Of a stretch of DNA of 13,377 bases, positions 1 to 6,849 are shown one piece after another. The translations under genes and the position numbers were made by a program. The notes below the pieces were generated by a model. The model ran no database searches. It saw nothing but the letters and a program-made list of their open reading frames with translations, and had not been told where the DNA came from. Within the stretch, counting starts at the first letter, position 1, and every line of letters begins with the position of its first letter. Origin of the DNA: Nitrospirota bacterium (GTDB taxonomy: Bacteria > Nitrospirota > Thermodesulfovibrionia > Thermodesulfovibrionales > Dissulfurispiraceae); the NCBI GenBank assembly GCA_013349595.1, contig DUZI01000015.1, forward strand, positions 1-13,377, in the 5' to 3' direction.

Positions 1-453
1 ATAAAAGGAGTATTAGTAGATGAGGTAACATTACTTGCTGCGGCAAGTGGGATAATAGCTGGGGATGTAATAACTGCGATAAATGACAAGGCGACAGGAG
101 ATTTATATGCCTTTAAGGAGGCGACGAGGCCGATAGCTATGTCAAATAGGGCGGTAGTGACGGTATACAGGGGTGGGCAATACAAGAGGATAGATGTGAT
201 AAGTAATGAAGAACTTGGATTAGCGCAGATGGAGGCTGCGCCGATGATAAATGCGACAGACCCGAGTCCACATGGATATTATGGTGCGTGTGAGAAGTGT
301 CATGCCATAGCGAAGACGGTGAAGAACACAGGGCAGATGGCAAAGGATGGAGGAGATGTATTGACTAAGAAGGCGCCTCCGATAAAGTGGGGAGTAAAGG
401 CACCTCATGGCAACAGAGGGGTATGTGTAAATTGTCATACGGTAATTCAGTGA
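1..453 (+). CDS. mamP: MamP-like PDZ and magnetochrome protein, 3' part
   Basis: The reading frame is open from base 1, so the gene starts upstream and only its last 150 codons are here. The first ~65 residues are the end of a PDZ domain (a G-I-I-A-G-D-V-I-x-A-I-N segment, then a V-x-V-Y-R-G-G strand). Two magnetochrome motifs follow, each a P-H-x3-G-x-C-x2-C-H signature: CEKCH at 289-303 and CVNCH at 424-438, the second preceded by the usual P-P-I stretch. PDZ plus paired magnetochrome motifs is the architecture of MamP, a c-type haem protein proposed to oxidise iron(II) and set the Fe(II)/Fe(III) balance for magnetite. Its place directly before mamM fits mamP in Nitrospirota islands. MamE, MamT or MamX C-termini are alternatives, because the N-terminus is missing. 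Codon use differs sharply from the other genes: GCG is the commonest alanine codon here and is nearly absent from mamE. Confidence 0.75.
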   Translation: MKGVLVDEVTLLAAASGIIAGDVITAINDKATGDLYAFKEATRPIAMSNRAVVTVYRGGQYKRIDVISNEELGLAQMEAAPMINATDPSPHGYYGACEKCHAIAKTVKNTGQMAKDGGDVLTKKAPPIKWGVKAPHGNRGVCVNCHTVIQ

Positions 454-479
454 TTAGTGAGTTAGAAATACACCCCTTT

Positions 480-511
480 GAATTGGGGATTATGCATAAA
501 TTCCAATTTTT
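480..511 (+). other. Weak stem-loop with short T run between mamP and mamM
   Basis: AATTGG at 481-486 pairs with CCAATT at 503-508. Two further G-U pairs are possible inside, and five T's run from 507 to 511. It could be a weak transcription terminator or a processing site between mamP and mamM. The stem is short and AT-rich and the loop is long (about 14-16 bases), so termination would be inefficient at best. A functional role is a guess. Confidence 0.25.
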
Positions 512-533
512 GATGGGAAATAAAAAGTAAAAT

Positions 534-1445
534 ATGCAAACCTTACCATACAAAAACATAACTTATATTCAATGTATGTCATGCGAAAAGAAGGCAGGGA
601 TAATTGCTGTCATTGCAAATTTTGCCCTTGCTGTGTTCAAACTAATAGTTGGTATTTTAAGTGGAAGTAAGGCGGTAATTGGTGATTCTCTCTATTCTTT
701 TAAGGACTTTCTTACATCACTTGTAGTCTTTGTAGGTATCAATATATCAGGCAAACCGCCTGATGAAAATCATCCCTATGGACACGGCAAGATAGAGTTT
801 GTAGCAATATTTCTTGTCAGCTTGTTAATTATGACTGGCACTTTTTTCCTTTTTATTCATTCAGTTAAAGATGTATGGATGATTTTTAAAGGAATAGATA
901 CTGAACCACCTAAATTTATAGCCTTTTGGGCGGCAATAATATCTATGGTTGCTAATTATAGGCTGTCTGAATACTTGCATTGTATTGGTGAGAAGACAAA
1001 GAGTCCGTCCCTTCTTGCATCGGCTAAACACAATCATTCAGACTCGGTATCTTCTGCCTTTGTAGCAGCAGCTGTATTACTGACTACATTAGGTCTCCAT
1101 TTTGTTGATCCCCTTGTGGCAGTTATTGAGACAGTTGATTTGATATTTCTATGTTTTTTCATGATAAAAGACTCCTTGAGGAGTTTGCTTGATTCCTCTG
1201 TAGAAGGCAAAATTATCAAAAAGATAGAGGCAACTACATTGATTGTCCCCGGTGTCAAAAGGGTTGTATCCGTTTATACAAGAAAGATAGGTCAGCAGAT
1301 TTGGGTAGAGATGATAGTCAAGATTGACCATAGACTGACTATTGAAGAAGGGCACAAGATTGGTAAACAAATTGAACTGACATTGAAAAAGAGGATGAAT
1401 AATATTGGTGGGGTTTATGTATCAGTTGAGCCATTAGTGCTATAA
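534..1445 (+). CDS. mamM: MamM, magnetosome CDF-family iron transporter
   Basis: This is a cation diffusion facilitator of 303 residues with a six-helix membrane domain and a C-terminal cytoplasmic ferredoxin-like domain. In magnetotactic bacteria MamM pairs with MamB and moves iron into the magnetosome vesicle in exchange for protons. The MamM-type transport site is visible: Y54-x3-D58 in helix 2 and H166-x3-D170 in helix 5, equivalent to Y46/D50 and H155/D159 of Magnetospirillum MamM. The loop P-D-E-N-H-P-Y-G-H-G-K-x-E-F (77-89) is nearly the same as in Magnetospirillum. An N-terminal CxxC pair (C14, C17) is also kept. In the C-terminal domain W257 and H274 align with W247 and H264, but the residues aligned with D249 and H285 are E259 and Y295. 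The start is the first ATG after an in-frame stop at 528-530, with no strong ribosome site. Magnetospirillum MamM starts about eight residues later. Confidence 0.93.
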   Translation: MQTLPYKNITYIQCMSCEKKAGIIAVIANFALAVFKLIVGILSGSKAVIGDSLYSFKDFLTSLVVFVGINISGKPPDENHPYGHGKIEFVAIFLVSLLIMTGTFFLFIHSVKDVWMIFKGIDTEPPKFIAFWAAIISMVANYRLSEYLHCIGEKTKSPSLLASAKHNHSDSVSSAFVAAAVLLTTLGLHFVDPLVAVIETVDLIFLCFFMIKDSLRSLLDSSVEGKIIKKIEATTLIVPGVKRVVSVYTRKIGQQIWVEMIVKIDHRLTIEEGHKIGKQIELTLKKRMNNIGGVYVSVEPLVL

Positions 1446-1508
1446 CATGATGATTTAAAAGGGCTTTGTAAAGGATATAAATGTGGATACAGGAGAGCTA
1501 ATACTTAA

Positions 1509-2210
1509 ATGAAAGACTTTACATGGTTTCAGAATCTTTTGGTTGCATCAGGTGCCTATTTGCCTCCTATAAAAAGCAGGGTAAAGGTTATGCTTGCTGA
1601 ATATGACCTTAAATGTGCTTGTCAACAGCCAAAAAAATTTAGGGCTTACAGGGTCAGCGGAAAACTTATCAAACAAGCTGCTCTAAAGTCTGCAGGCATT
1701 GGGGGATTAACGGGTATTCCAGCAAACTTGCCTTTATTAGGAACTATTGGAACCGTCCTTGTTGGTTCTGCAGTTGATTTTTACTATCTTATGAGGGTCC
1801 AGGTAGAGCTTTGTTATAGCATTTCTGTAGCTTATGAAGTTGAAATGGACGAGGAAGAACTAAAGGCTGTTACTTTGGCTCTTCTTGGTTTTTCTGGTTC
1901 AGCAGAGGCATTTAAGGCTATCACTTCCACAGTAATGCGTAAGATGATAGATGAATTGGCACAGAATTATTTAAGAAATGGCATTGCAAAGGCCTCTTCA
2001 GATGTTGCGGTAAGGTTAATCCCGAGACTGATGCAAAGCAATTTTAAATATTTGCCATTTCTTGGCATCCCTTTAAGTGCCTCAATAAATGTAGTATCTA
2101 CAATGACAGTAGGTAATCACGCTCGGAGATACTTTAACATTATCTCAGAGGGTGGTTTGCAAATAGATAACCATGAGTCTGATATGGATTTAACTGATTT
2201 AATATCATGA
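1509..2210 (+). CDS. EcsC-family protein inside the mam operon
   Basis: This 233-residue protein resembles the EcsC family, named for Bacillus subtilis EcsC and of unknown biochemical function. The family signature is visible around residues 58-115: a glycine-rich, weakly hydrophobic stretch reading G-x-T-G-I-P-A-N-L-P, a helix with D-F-Y-Y-L-M-R-V-Q-V-E, an acidic loop, and a leucine-rich helix ending in L-L-G-F. A second hydrophobic stretch (about 174-195) could be amphipathic or partly membrane-embedded. The C-terminal ~20 residues are polar and acidic. AGGAGAG lies upstream of the ATG at 1509. The stop overlaps the start of the next gene (ATGA at 2207-2210), so the two are probably translationally coupled. 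The site between mamM and mamQ corresponds to one of the lineage-specific 'man' genes as I recall them for Nitrospirota. I am not sure which, so no symbol is given. Confidence 0.75.
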   Translation: MKDFTWFQNLLVASGAYLPPIKSRVKVMLAEYDLKCACQQPKKFRAYRVSGKLIKQAALKSAGIGGLTGIPANLPLLGTIGTVLVGSAVDFYYLMRVQVELCYSISVAYEVEMDEEELKAVTLALLGFSGSAEAFKAITSTVMRKMIDELAQNYLRNGIAKASSDVAVRLIPRLMQSNFKYLPFLGIPLSASINVVSTMTVGNHARRYFNIISEGGLQIDNHESDMDLTDLIS

Positions 2211-2788
2211 ACCTTTGTAGAGGCAAATATAAGGTAATTATAGTCATATTAGTCCTGTTTCATTTTTTTGTATTGGTATCAAAGCTTGTATACAACAAAA
2301 TGATTGATGAGGAACACTTACTTCACATTGCAAAGGGAGAGCTTGAGGTTGCCATGATGAAAAAGGCTGATTTAAATAAAAATGTATCAGAATCAGTCAG
2401 ACAGTATGTAGAGATGGAAGGAGAATTAATGCACAGACTAATTGACCTTGCGAGGGAGGTAAAATCAGGTGCAGATGCAAGACGAATACTTGCCATAGAG
2501 GGTGAGATTAATCGTCTAATTGCATCATTGGATTTGCTTGTAATGATGTCCCCTGCACTAAAATCAAAGGGACCTTATAAATATCAGATGGATGTGTTAA
2601 AAAGTAATGAAGATGAGGTTTTATCAGCTATACAAAAATATAATGCTAAAGCAAGTGAGTTTAACATGTTTATCTATAAAATCCCTTATAACATTGTGGC
2701 ATGGATTTATGACTTTAAAAAGGCAGAGTTATTCAAGGCAAAGGCTTTAAATCTTAATTCTCCTGATGTTGAGAGGTTCGGCATATGA
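2207..2788 (+). CDS. mamQ: MamQ, LemA-family magnetosome membrane protein
   Basis: This 193-residue protein has one N-terminal membrane helix (about 9-28), then helical segments ending in a recognisable LemA C-terminal pattern: Y-N-A-K-A-x-E-F-N-x-F-I-Y-K-I-P-Y-N-I-V-A at about 148-168, followed by an aromatic/charged tail. LemA proteins have one membrane anchor and a four-helix bundle. In magnetosome clusters this family is MamQ, which is needed to form magnetosome membrane vesicles and lies near mamB, mamI and mamL in many species. The linker replacing LemA's alanine-rich loop is short. The start ATG overlaps the previous stop (ATGA) and the stop overlaps the mamB start in the same way, giving a tightly coupled EcsC-like/mamQ/mamB set. 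A generic LemA protein is the alternative, but the context favours MamQ. Confidence 0.85.
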   Translation: MNLCRGKYKVIIVILVLFHFFVLVSKLVYNKMIDEEHLLHIAKGELEVAMMKKADLNKNVSESVRQYVEMEGELMHRLIDLAREVKSGADARRILAIEGEINRLIASLDLLVMMSPALKSKGPYKYQMDVLKSNEDEVLSAIQKYNAKASEFNMFIYKIPYNIVAWIYDFKKAELFKAKALNLNSPDVERFGI

Positions 2789-3690
2789 AATATGCAGAAT
2801 GCAAAAGATGTGGAAGATTGTCGCCAAAACTCAGTGTTGTTGGTAACTTATTTATGGCGGTGTTTAAATTTATTGTCGGGGCTTTGGCAGGCAGTAAAGG
2901 CTTAGTGGCTGATGCCTTGCATTCTATTGCTGACATGATTTCATCAATATTCGTATTAATTGCCTTAGGATATGCCGACAAGCCGAAGGACAAAAGATAC
3001 CCTTATGGATACGGTAAGGTTGAGTATATAAGCACAATTATTGCAAGCCTCTTTATCTTTTTATGTGGACTGACAGTTTTTATTGATGCCCTCGAGAGTT
3101 TAAAGAGTGGGGTCCATAACTTGCCAGATATTAAGGCAATTTTTGCCACTATTTTATCGCTTTGCTTTAGTTATTTGATGTATTCTTCAAATACTTGTGC
3201 AGGGACACAACTAAACAGCCCTGCCATGCTTGCAGATGCGGCTGAGAGTAAGGCAGATAGCCTTACCTCTGTTGCCGTCTTATTAGGATTGATTGGTTCA
3301 ACGATGGGTTATGAGAGTGCAGATACTATCGCTGCGCTTATAGTATCCTTTTTTATATTTAAAATTGGTTTGGAAATGCTGATAGGTGGTGTAAATGGTC
3401 TCATGGATGCCTCCTTAGAGCCTGAAAGATTAGAAGAGATTAAAAGGGTTTGTCTTTCTATTCATGGTGTTGAAGGTGTCAGGGCTATCACTGCAAGGCA
3501 AATGGGACAAAAGAGCAGGCTTAATGTTGACATAGAGGTGTTGAGCGAAATAACAGTCACTGAAACACATAGAATTATTACAAGATTAAAAAATGCAATT
3601 GTCAACAATGTGGAAGGGATATCAGATGTCTTTGTAAGGGCTGTACCAGTAAGAAAGATGAGCTTTTTGTCTTTTAAAAAAATTAATTAA
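2785..3690 (+). CDS. mamB: MamB, magnetosome CDF-family transporter and vesicle-formation protein
   Basis: This second CDF transporter has 301 residues. It opens with the MamB-type pair C6-x2-C9. Helix 2 carries D43-A-L-H46-x3-D50, the canonical HxxxD transport motif and unlike the tyrosine version in the neighbouring MamM. Helix 5 carries E154-x3-D158 after an N-S-P-A-M-L-A-D segment typical of MamB. The cytoplasmic loop P-Y-G-Y-G-K-V-E is conserved, and a C-terminal domain follows residue ~215. MamB is essential for magnetosome vesicle formation and for iron transport in Magnetospirillum, where MamM stabilises it. Translation is probably coupled to mamQ through the ATGA overlap at 2785-2788. 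All transport residues are present, so it should be functional. Confidence 0.93.
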   Translation: MKYAECKRCGRLSPKLSVVGNLFMAVFKFIVGALAGSKGLVADALHSIADMISSIFVLIALGYADKPKDKRYPYGYGKVEYISTIIASLFIFLCGLTVFIDALESLKSGVHNLPDIKAIFATILSLCFSYLMYSSNTCAGTQLNSPAMLADAAESKADSLTSVAVLLGLIGSTMGYESADTIAALIVSFFIFKIGLEMLIGGVNGLMDASLEPERLEEIKRVCLSIHGVEGVRAITARQMGQKSRLNVDIEVLSEITVTETHRIITRLKNAIVNNVEGISDVFVRAVPVRKMSFLSFKKIN

Positions 3691-3737
3691 TGTTTAAAAA
3701 GGCTTTGGAGATAATAAACAGGCTTTTGGTTTCTTAG
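3690..3737 (+). other. Possible 15-codon micro-ORF overlapping the mamB stop
   Basis: An ATG formed as TAATG at the mamB stop opens a 15-codon frame that ends TAG at 3735-3737. The predicted peptide is short, cationic and amphipathic, with an F-K-K-A-L-E-I-I core that resembles the end of a TPR helix (compare Y-F-K-R-A-L-E at the end of MamA). It may be a translated coupling peptide, a remnant, or chance. It matters only because mamA is otherwise separated from mamB by 88 bases with its own strong ribosome site. Confidence 0.2.
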
Positions 3738-3761
3738 GAATTTAAAATCAGGTAAAGTACT

Positions 3762-3770
3762 AAAGGAGGT
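3762..3770 (+). promoter_or_regulatory. Strong ribosome-binding site of mamA
   Basis: AAAGGAGGT, close to the full anti-Shine-Dalgarno complement, lies eight bases before the mamA ATG. It is one of the best ribosome sites in the window, matching the high abundance expected of the MamA coat protein. Abundance here is inference. Confidence 0.75.
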
Positions 3771-3778
3771 AGCTAAAA

Positions 3779-4423
3779 ATGGGTTTGGGTTTTGATTTGA
3801 CTGAAGCTAAGTTATTAGCAAGGACTATCCTTGTCAAGGGGAAAAAGTCCCTTGATAAACTCACAGATAGTTATAACAAATTTTTTGAATCATCCATTGA
3901 GGACACAAAGTCAGTTTATCTTGAAACTGCTAACAAGCAACGAGACAAAGGAGACTATGAGTCTGCTATCAAATCTTATTTAAAGATACTTGAGATTGAC
4001 AGCAGAGATAGTAATGTATTAAACGAATTGGGCAAGATTTATCTGAAGGTAGGGCTCATTAGGGAAGCTATTGATACCTTTGAACAAGTAATAATAGTGG
4101 GAGAAAAGTCTCCTCAAGCATATTACAACCTTGGCTCTGCTTATTACATGAATGATAATAACAGCGAGGCGATGAAGGCTTTTAATGAGGCAATAAGGCT
4201 TGATGGTAATTTTTTTGATGCCTATTATAAGCTCGGTCTCGTCTATGATTCTGCAGGTGAACATGACAAGGCCATTGAGATGTATAAAAATGTGATAAGT
4301 CTGAATCCAGACCACATAAAGGCATATCAGAGTTTAGGGCTAGCCTATGAAAGCAAAGGGCAAAGGGATGAAGCAGTAAAGTATTTTAAAAGGGCTTTAG
4401 AAAAAGAAGAAAAAAAGCTATAA
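3779..4423 (+). CDS. mamA: MamA, TPR magnetosome coat protein
   Basis: This 214-residue protein is made almost entirely of tetratricopeptide repeats. Five units can be seen at about 48-81, 82-115, 116-149, 150-183 and 184-212, with the usual W/Y-x2-L-G-x2-Y...A-x2-F/Y...A-I-x-L/P pattern (for example Y-Y-N-L-G-S-A-Y-Y then A-M-K-A-F-N-E-A-I). The ~45-residue N-terminal segment is helical and basic. Length and repeat number match MamA of Magnetospirillum (~217 residues), a soluble protein that self-assembles through its TPRs, coats the cytosolic face of magnetosomes and is linked to activation of vesicles. It has no signal peptide or membrane helix, as expected. It sits between mamB and mamI with a strong ribosome site of its own. 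Confidence 0.92.
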   Translation: MGLGFDLTEAKLLARTILVKGKKSLDKLTDSYNKFFESSIEDTKSVYLETANKQRDKGDYESAIKSYLKILEIDSRDSNVLNELGKIYLKVGLIREAIDTFEQVIIVGEKSPQAYYNLGSAYYMNDNNSEAMKAFNEAIRLDGNFFDAYYKLGLVYDSAGEHDKAIEMYKNVISLNPDHIKAYQSLGLAYESKGQRDEAVKYFKRALEKEEKKL

Positions 4424-4437
4424 AGGAGGATTAAGAA

Positions 4438-4656
4438 ATGACAAGTATTGTCTTTGGTCTGATTGCAATGTGTCTTGGACTTTGGGGATTAGTAACTTAC
4501 TGGTGGTATATAGTTGATGTATTTGTAGCAATCATTCCTTTGGTTTTACTTTTTGGTGGATTTATTGCATTAATGGCAGGGATTAAAAAGACAGGTCTAA
4601 AGGCTAAGATGGGTCTTAATGGTGATAAAAATGTCACTACTATGCAAGAAAAATAA
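4438..4656 (+). CDS. mamI: MamI, small magnetosome membrane protein
   Basis: This 72-residue protein has two hydrophobic helices (about 4-20 and 26-48) joined by a short loop with the sequence T-Y-W-W-Y, then a short basic cytoplasmic tail. The pattern F-G-L-x-A-x2-L-G-L-x-G-L-x-x-Y/W-W-W followed by P-L-x-L-L-x-G-x2-A-L-x-A-G matches MamI of Magnetospirillum (~70-77 residues). MamI is one of the few proteins needed to make magnetosome membrane invaginations, with roles in vesicle formation and perhaps in magnetite nucleation. AAAGGAGG lies just upstream, and only 14 bases separate it from mamA. Confidence 0.88.
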   Translation: MTSIVFGLIAMCLGLWGLVTYWWYIVDVFVAIIPLVLLFGGFIALMAGIKKTGLKAKMGLNGDKNVTTMQEK

Positions 4657-4692
4657 CTCTGTCCTGTGCATAAATCTAAACCATAAGAAAGT

Positions 4693-4699
4693 GGGGTGA
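4693..4699 (+). promoter_or_regulatory. Ribosome-binding site deciding the mamE start
   Basis: GGGGTGA here lies five bases before the ATG at 4705. A GTG at 4696 is in frame but lies inside this ribosome site and has no good site of its own upstream, so ATG 4705 is preferred as the mamE start. Confidence 0.6.
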
Positions 4700-4704
4700 T
4701 TTTG

Positions 4705-6453
4705 ATGATAGAAGAAAAGATTGGTCTTAACAAACAGGGCTCAACTTCATCAACGAGTCAAATGAGTTGTCCGAAGAGCTTTAAGCCGTGGATAGTAACA
4801 TTGGTAATACTTGCCTTCATAACTCTTGGCTGGGTGATACTGGAAAACTATCGTGAAGGTGGCATTGTTTGGAAATTATTAGAGCACGATGATATAAGAA
4901 ATACTCTTAAAAGTAAGCCTTTAGGCAATACATCAAAATACAAACCTATTGATTTGCCTACTGCAAGTTCAGTGCAGGTTAGTTATCACACAATTATTGA
5001 GGCAGTCAGACCAGGATTGATAAGTATTGATGTAGCCCTTACTGGTGTGGCTCAACAACCTGATATTTTAGACGGTCCAGTAATGAACTACAGCAGGGTT
5101 GGCAGTGGTGTAATAATATCTGATAATGGATATGTCCTTACAAGTTGGCATGTAATTGAGGGTGCTGCTTCAGTAAAAGCGACAGTTTACAGTGCAGGTG
5201 GAGCCAAAGAATATCCCTTAAAACTTGTTAATGTTGACAGAACTAATGACCTTGCACTTATGAGGATACTGGGGGATGGTCCCTTTGCCCATGTAATATT
5301 TGGTGATTCAGACACGGTGAGGACAGGTGATGTGGTGCTGGCAATGGGCAGTCCCTTTGGTTTTGACCAAACAATTACAACAGGCATTATCAGCAGTCGT
5401 AACAGGACAGTAAGCGTGGGTGGTAGGGTTTTTGAAGGACTCTTTCAGACAGATACACCTATCAACAGGGGTAACAGTGGAGGTCCCCTTGTAAATGTAA
5501 GGGGAGAGGTAATCGGGATTAATACTGCAATATACTCACCAACTGGGGTTTTCAGTGGTATTGGCTTTGCAATCCCAATAAATCAGGCTATGCCGCTTGT
5601 TGGAGGGGTAATTGATTTTCAAGGCACTGCACCAGCAGTGGCAGGAGGTCAACTCGCCGCATTCGGCAGACAGGGCAGACAGACAGGTAATTCGTACAAA
5701 CTCCCTAATGGCAAGATGATAATTGCACCTCATCCTTTCAGAGGAAAGTGTATAGACTGCCATCCCCAACTATATCAAACACCTGGACAAGGCGGTGGAA
5801 GGGGTTTAGGGCTTGGTCAAGGGATGATACCAGCTGCTGCAATACAGCCTGATGGGTATTTGGGTGCAAATCTTCTTAATATTGATAAATTGATTGCAAA
5901 ACAGTTTAAGCTTAATCATCCTGGTGGTGTATTAGTTGACAGTGTTGTTACAGGTTCACCTGCAGAGGTCGCAGGCTTACAAAGAGGTGATATTATTTAT
6001 AGGGTTGATGGGCGAAAGATTGCTACTGTGGCTGATGTGCAAAAGATAGTTGGAGTCAAAAAGGCAGGAGATAAAGTCGAGCTTATAGTCTTCAGAAATG
6101 ACAGAAGGCAGACTTTAAAGGTTGCACTCGGTCAGGCTATATTAGGTAATACACCTCAACAAGCACCTACAGCAAAACAACCAGCAGAATTTGAGTGGTT
6201 TGGTGCAGAAATCACACCAATTAATCCTGCTCTGCAATCTTATGTAAGCGGTGGGGTTTTGGTTGCAGAGGCAGCAGGGATTATGGGCGCAGCAGGTGTG
6301 ATGAAGGGTGATATTATCAGGGCTATGAACAACAAACCAGTACCTGACATGTTGACCTTTATAAAACTTACAAAGAAGGCAAATCTCAAAGATGGAATAT
6401 TACTTGATGTAATAAGGGCTGGTAAACCTATGTACATTACTGTCAAAGGCTAA
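4705..6453 (+). CDS. mamE: MamE, HtrA-like magnetosome protease with magnetochrome and two PDZ domains
   Basis: The preferred ATG gives 582 residues (a GTG at 4696 would add three). The order is: cytoplasmic tail 1-28, membrane helix about 29-48, trypsin-like DegP/HtrA protease domain about 90-300, one magnetochrome motif, PDZ1 (about 395-475) and PDZ2 (about 495-582). The catalytic triad is intact: H149 in T-S-W-H-V-I, D182 in N-D-L-A-L and S258 in R-G-N-S-G-G-P. The haem motif is C349-I-D-C352-H353, preceded by A-P-H-P-F-R-G-K. MamE anchors in the magnetosome membrane. In Magnetospirillum it is needed for sorting other magnetosome proteins and for crystal maturation through its protease activity, processing itself, MamO and MamP. 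That MamE has two magnetochrome motifs, this one has a single motif and a glycine-rich linker. It is 18 bases before the coiled-coil genes and probably co-transcribed with them. Confidence 0.93.
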   Translation: MIEEKIGLNKQGSTSSTSQMSCPKSFKPWIVTLVILAFITLGWVILENYREGGIVWKLLEHDDIRNTLKSKPLGNTSKYKPIDLPTASSVQVSYHTIIEAVRPGLISIDVALTGVAQQPDILDGPVMNYSRVGSGVIISDNGYVLTSWHVIEGAASVKATVYSAGGAKEYPLKLVNVDRTNDLALMRILGDGPFAHVIFGDSDTVRTGDVVLAMGSPFGFDQTITTGIISSRNRTVSVGGRVFEGLFQTDTPINRGNSGGPLVNVRGEVIGINTAIYSPTGVFSGIGFAIPINQAMPLVGGVIDFQGTAPAVAGGQLAAFGRQGRQTGNSYKLPNGKMIIAPHPFRGKCIDCHPQLYQTPGQGGGRGLGLGQGMIPAAAIQPDGYLGANLLNIDKLIAKQFKLNHPGGVLVDSVVTGSPAEVAGLQRGDIIYRVDGRKIATVADVQKIVGVKKAGDKVELIVFRNDRRQTLKVALGQAILGNTPQQAPTAKQPAEFEWFGAEITPINPALQSYVSGGVLVAEAAGIMGAAGVMKGDIIRAMNNKPVPDMLTFIKLTKKANLKDGILLDVIRAGKPMYITVKG

Positions 6454-6471
6454 AAAAGGGGAGGACAAGAT

Positions 6472-6846
6472 ATGGTTGATAGAGAAACTTTTGTGCAACA
6501 GGTAAATAAAACTGTTAGGGAACTTGACGATTTTATAAATCTCAAGGCTGATGAGACTAACCAGTTATTAAGAGAGGCTCAAAAGACTGCCGATGACCTT
6601 ATAAGAGACTTCCAAAAGGAAATGGTCAAAAGAGAAGAGGAGTTAATTAAATTACGGAAAGACAACATGTCAATTAGAAGGGAACTTGAAGAGGCACAAC
6701 AAATTGGCAAAAAGGTCTCTGCCTTAAATGATAAGATTGAAAAGATGAGACTTGAATTAGAAGGTGCCATCAAAGAAAGAGATAAGGCAAAAGAGGAACT
6801 CAATAAGATACAGGAACTCTGGAAGAGATTTACTTCAGGTGAGTAA
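6472..6846 (+). CDS. Short coiled-coil protein of the magnetosome cluster
   Basis: This 124-residue, highly charged protein is helical nearly throughout. A heptad-like pattern of Leu/Ile/Ala with Glu/Lys/Arg runs from about residue 8 to 118, strongest in E-E-E-L-I-K-L-R...I-R-R-E-L-E-E-A. It has no signal peptide, membrane helix or cysteine, so it is predicted to be soluble and elongated. A strong ribosome site (GGGGAGGA) precedes the ATG, and the next gene begins four bases after the stop. Its place directly after mamE is where the mad23-mad26 block lies in Nitrospirota islands as I recall them, and it may be the first of these. I do not recognise it by sequence. A partner for the two longer coiled-coil proteins downstream is a reasonable guess. 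Confidence 0.75.
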   Translation: MVDRETFVQQVNKTVRELDDFINLKADETNQLLREAQKTADDLIRDFQKEMVKREEELIKLRKDNMSIRRELEEAQQIGKKVSALNDKIEKMRLELEGAIKERDKAKEELNKIQELWKRFTSGE

Positions 6847-6849
6847 GTC

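Noticed and set aside
289..438. Ordinary multihaem cytochrome c
   Set aside because: The CxxCH motifs sit in the magnetochrome P-H-x3-G-x-C-x2-C-H setting behind a PDZ domain, next to mamM.
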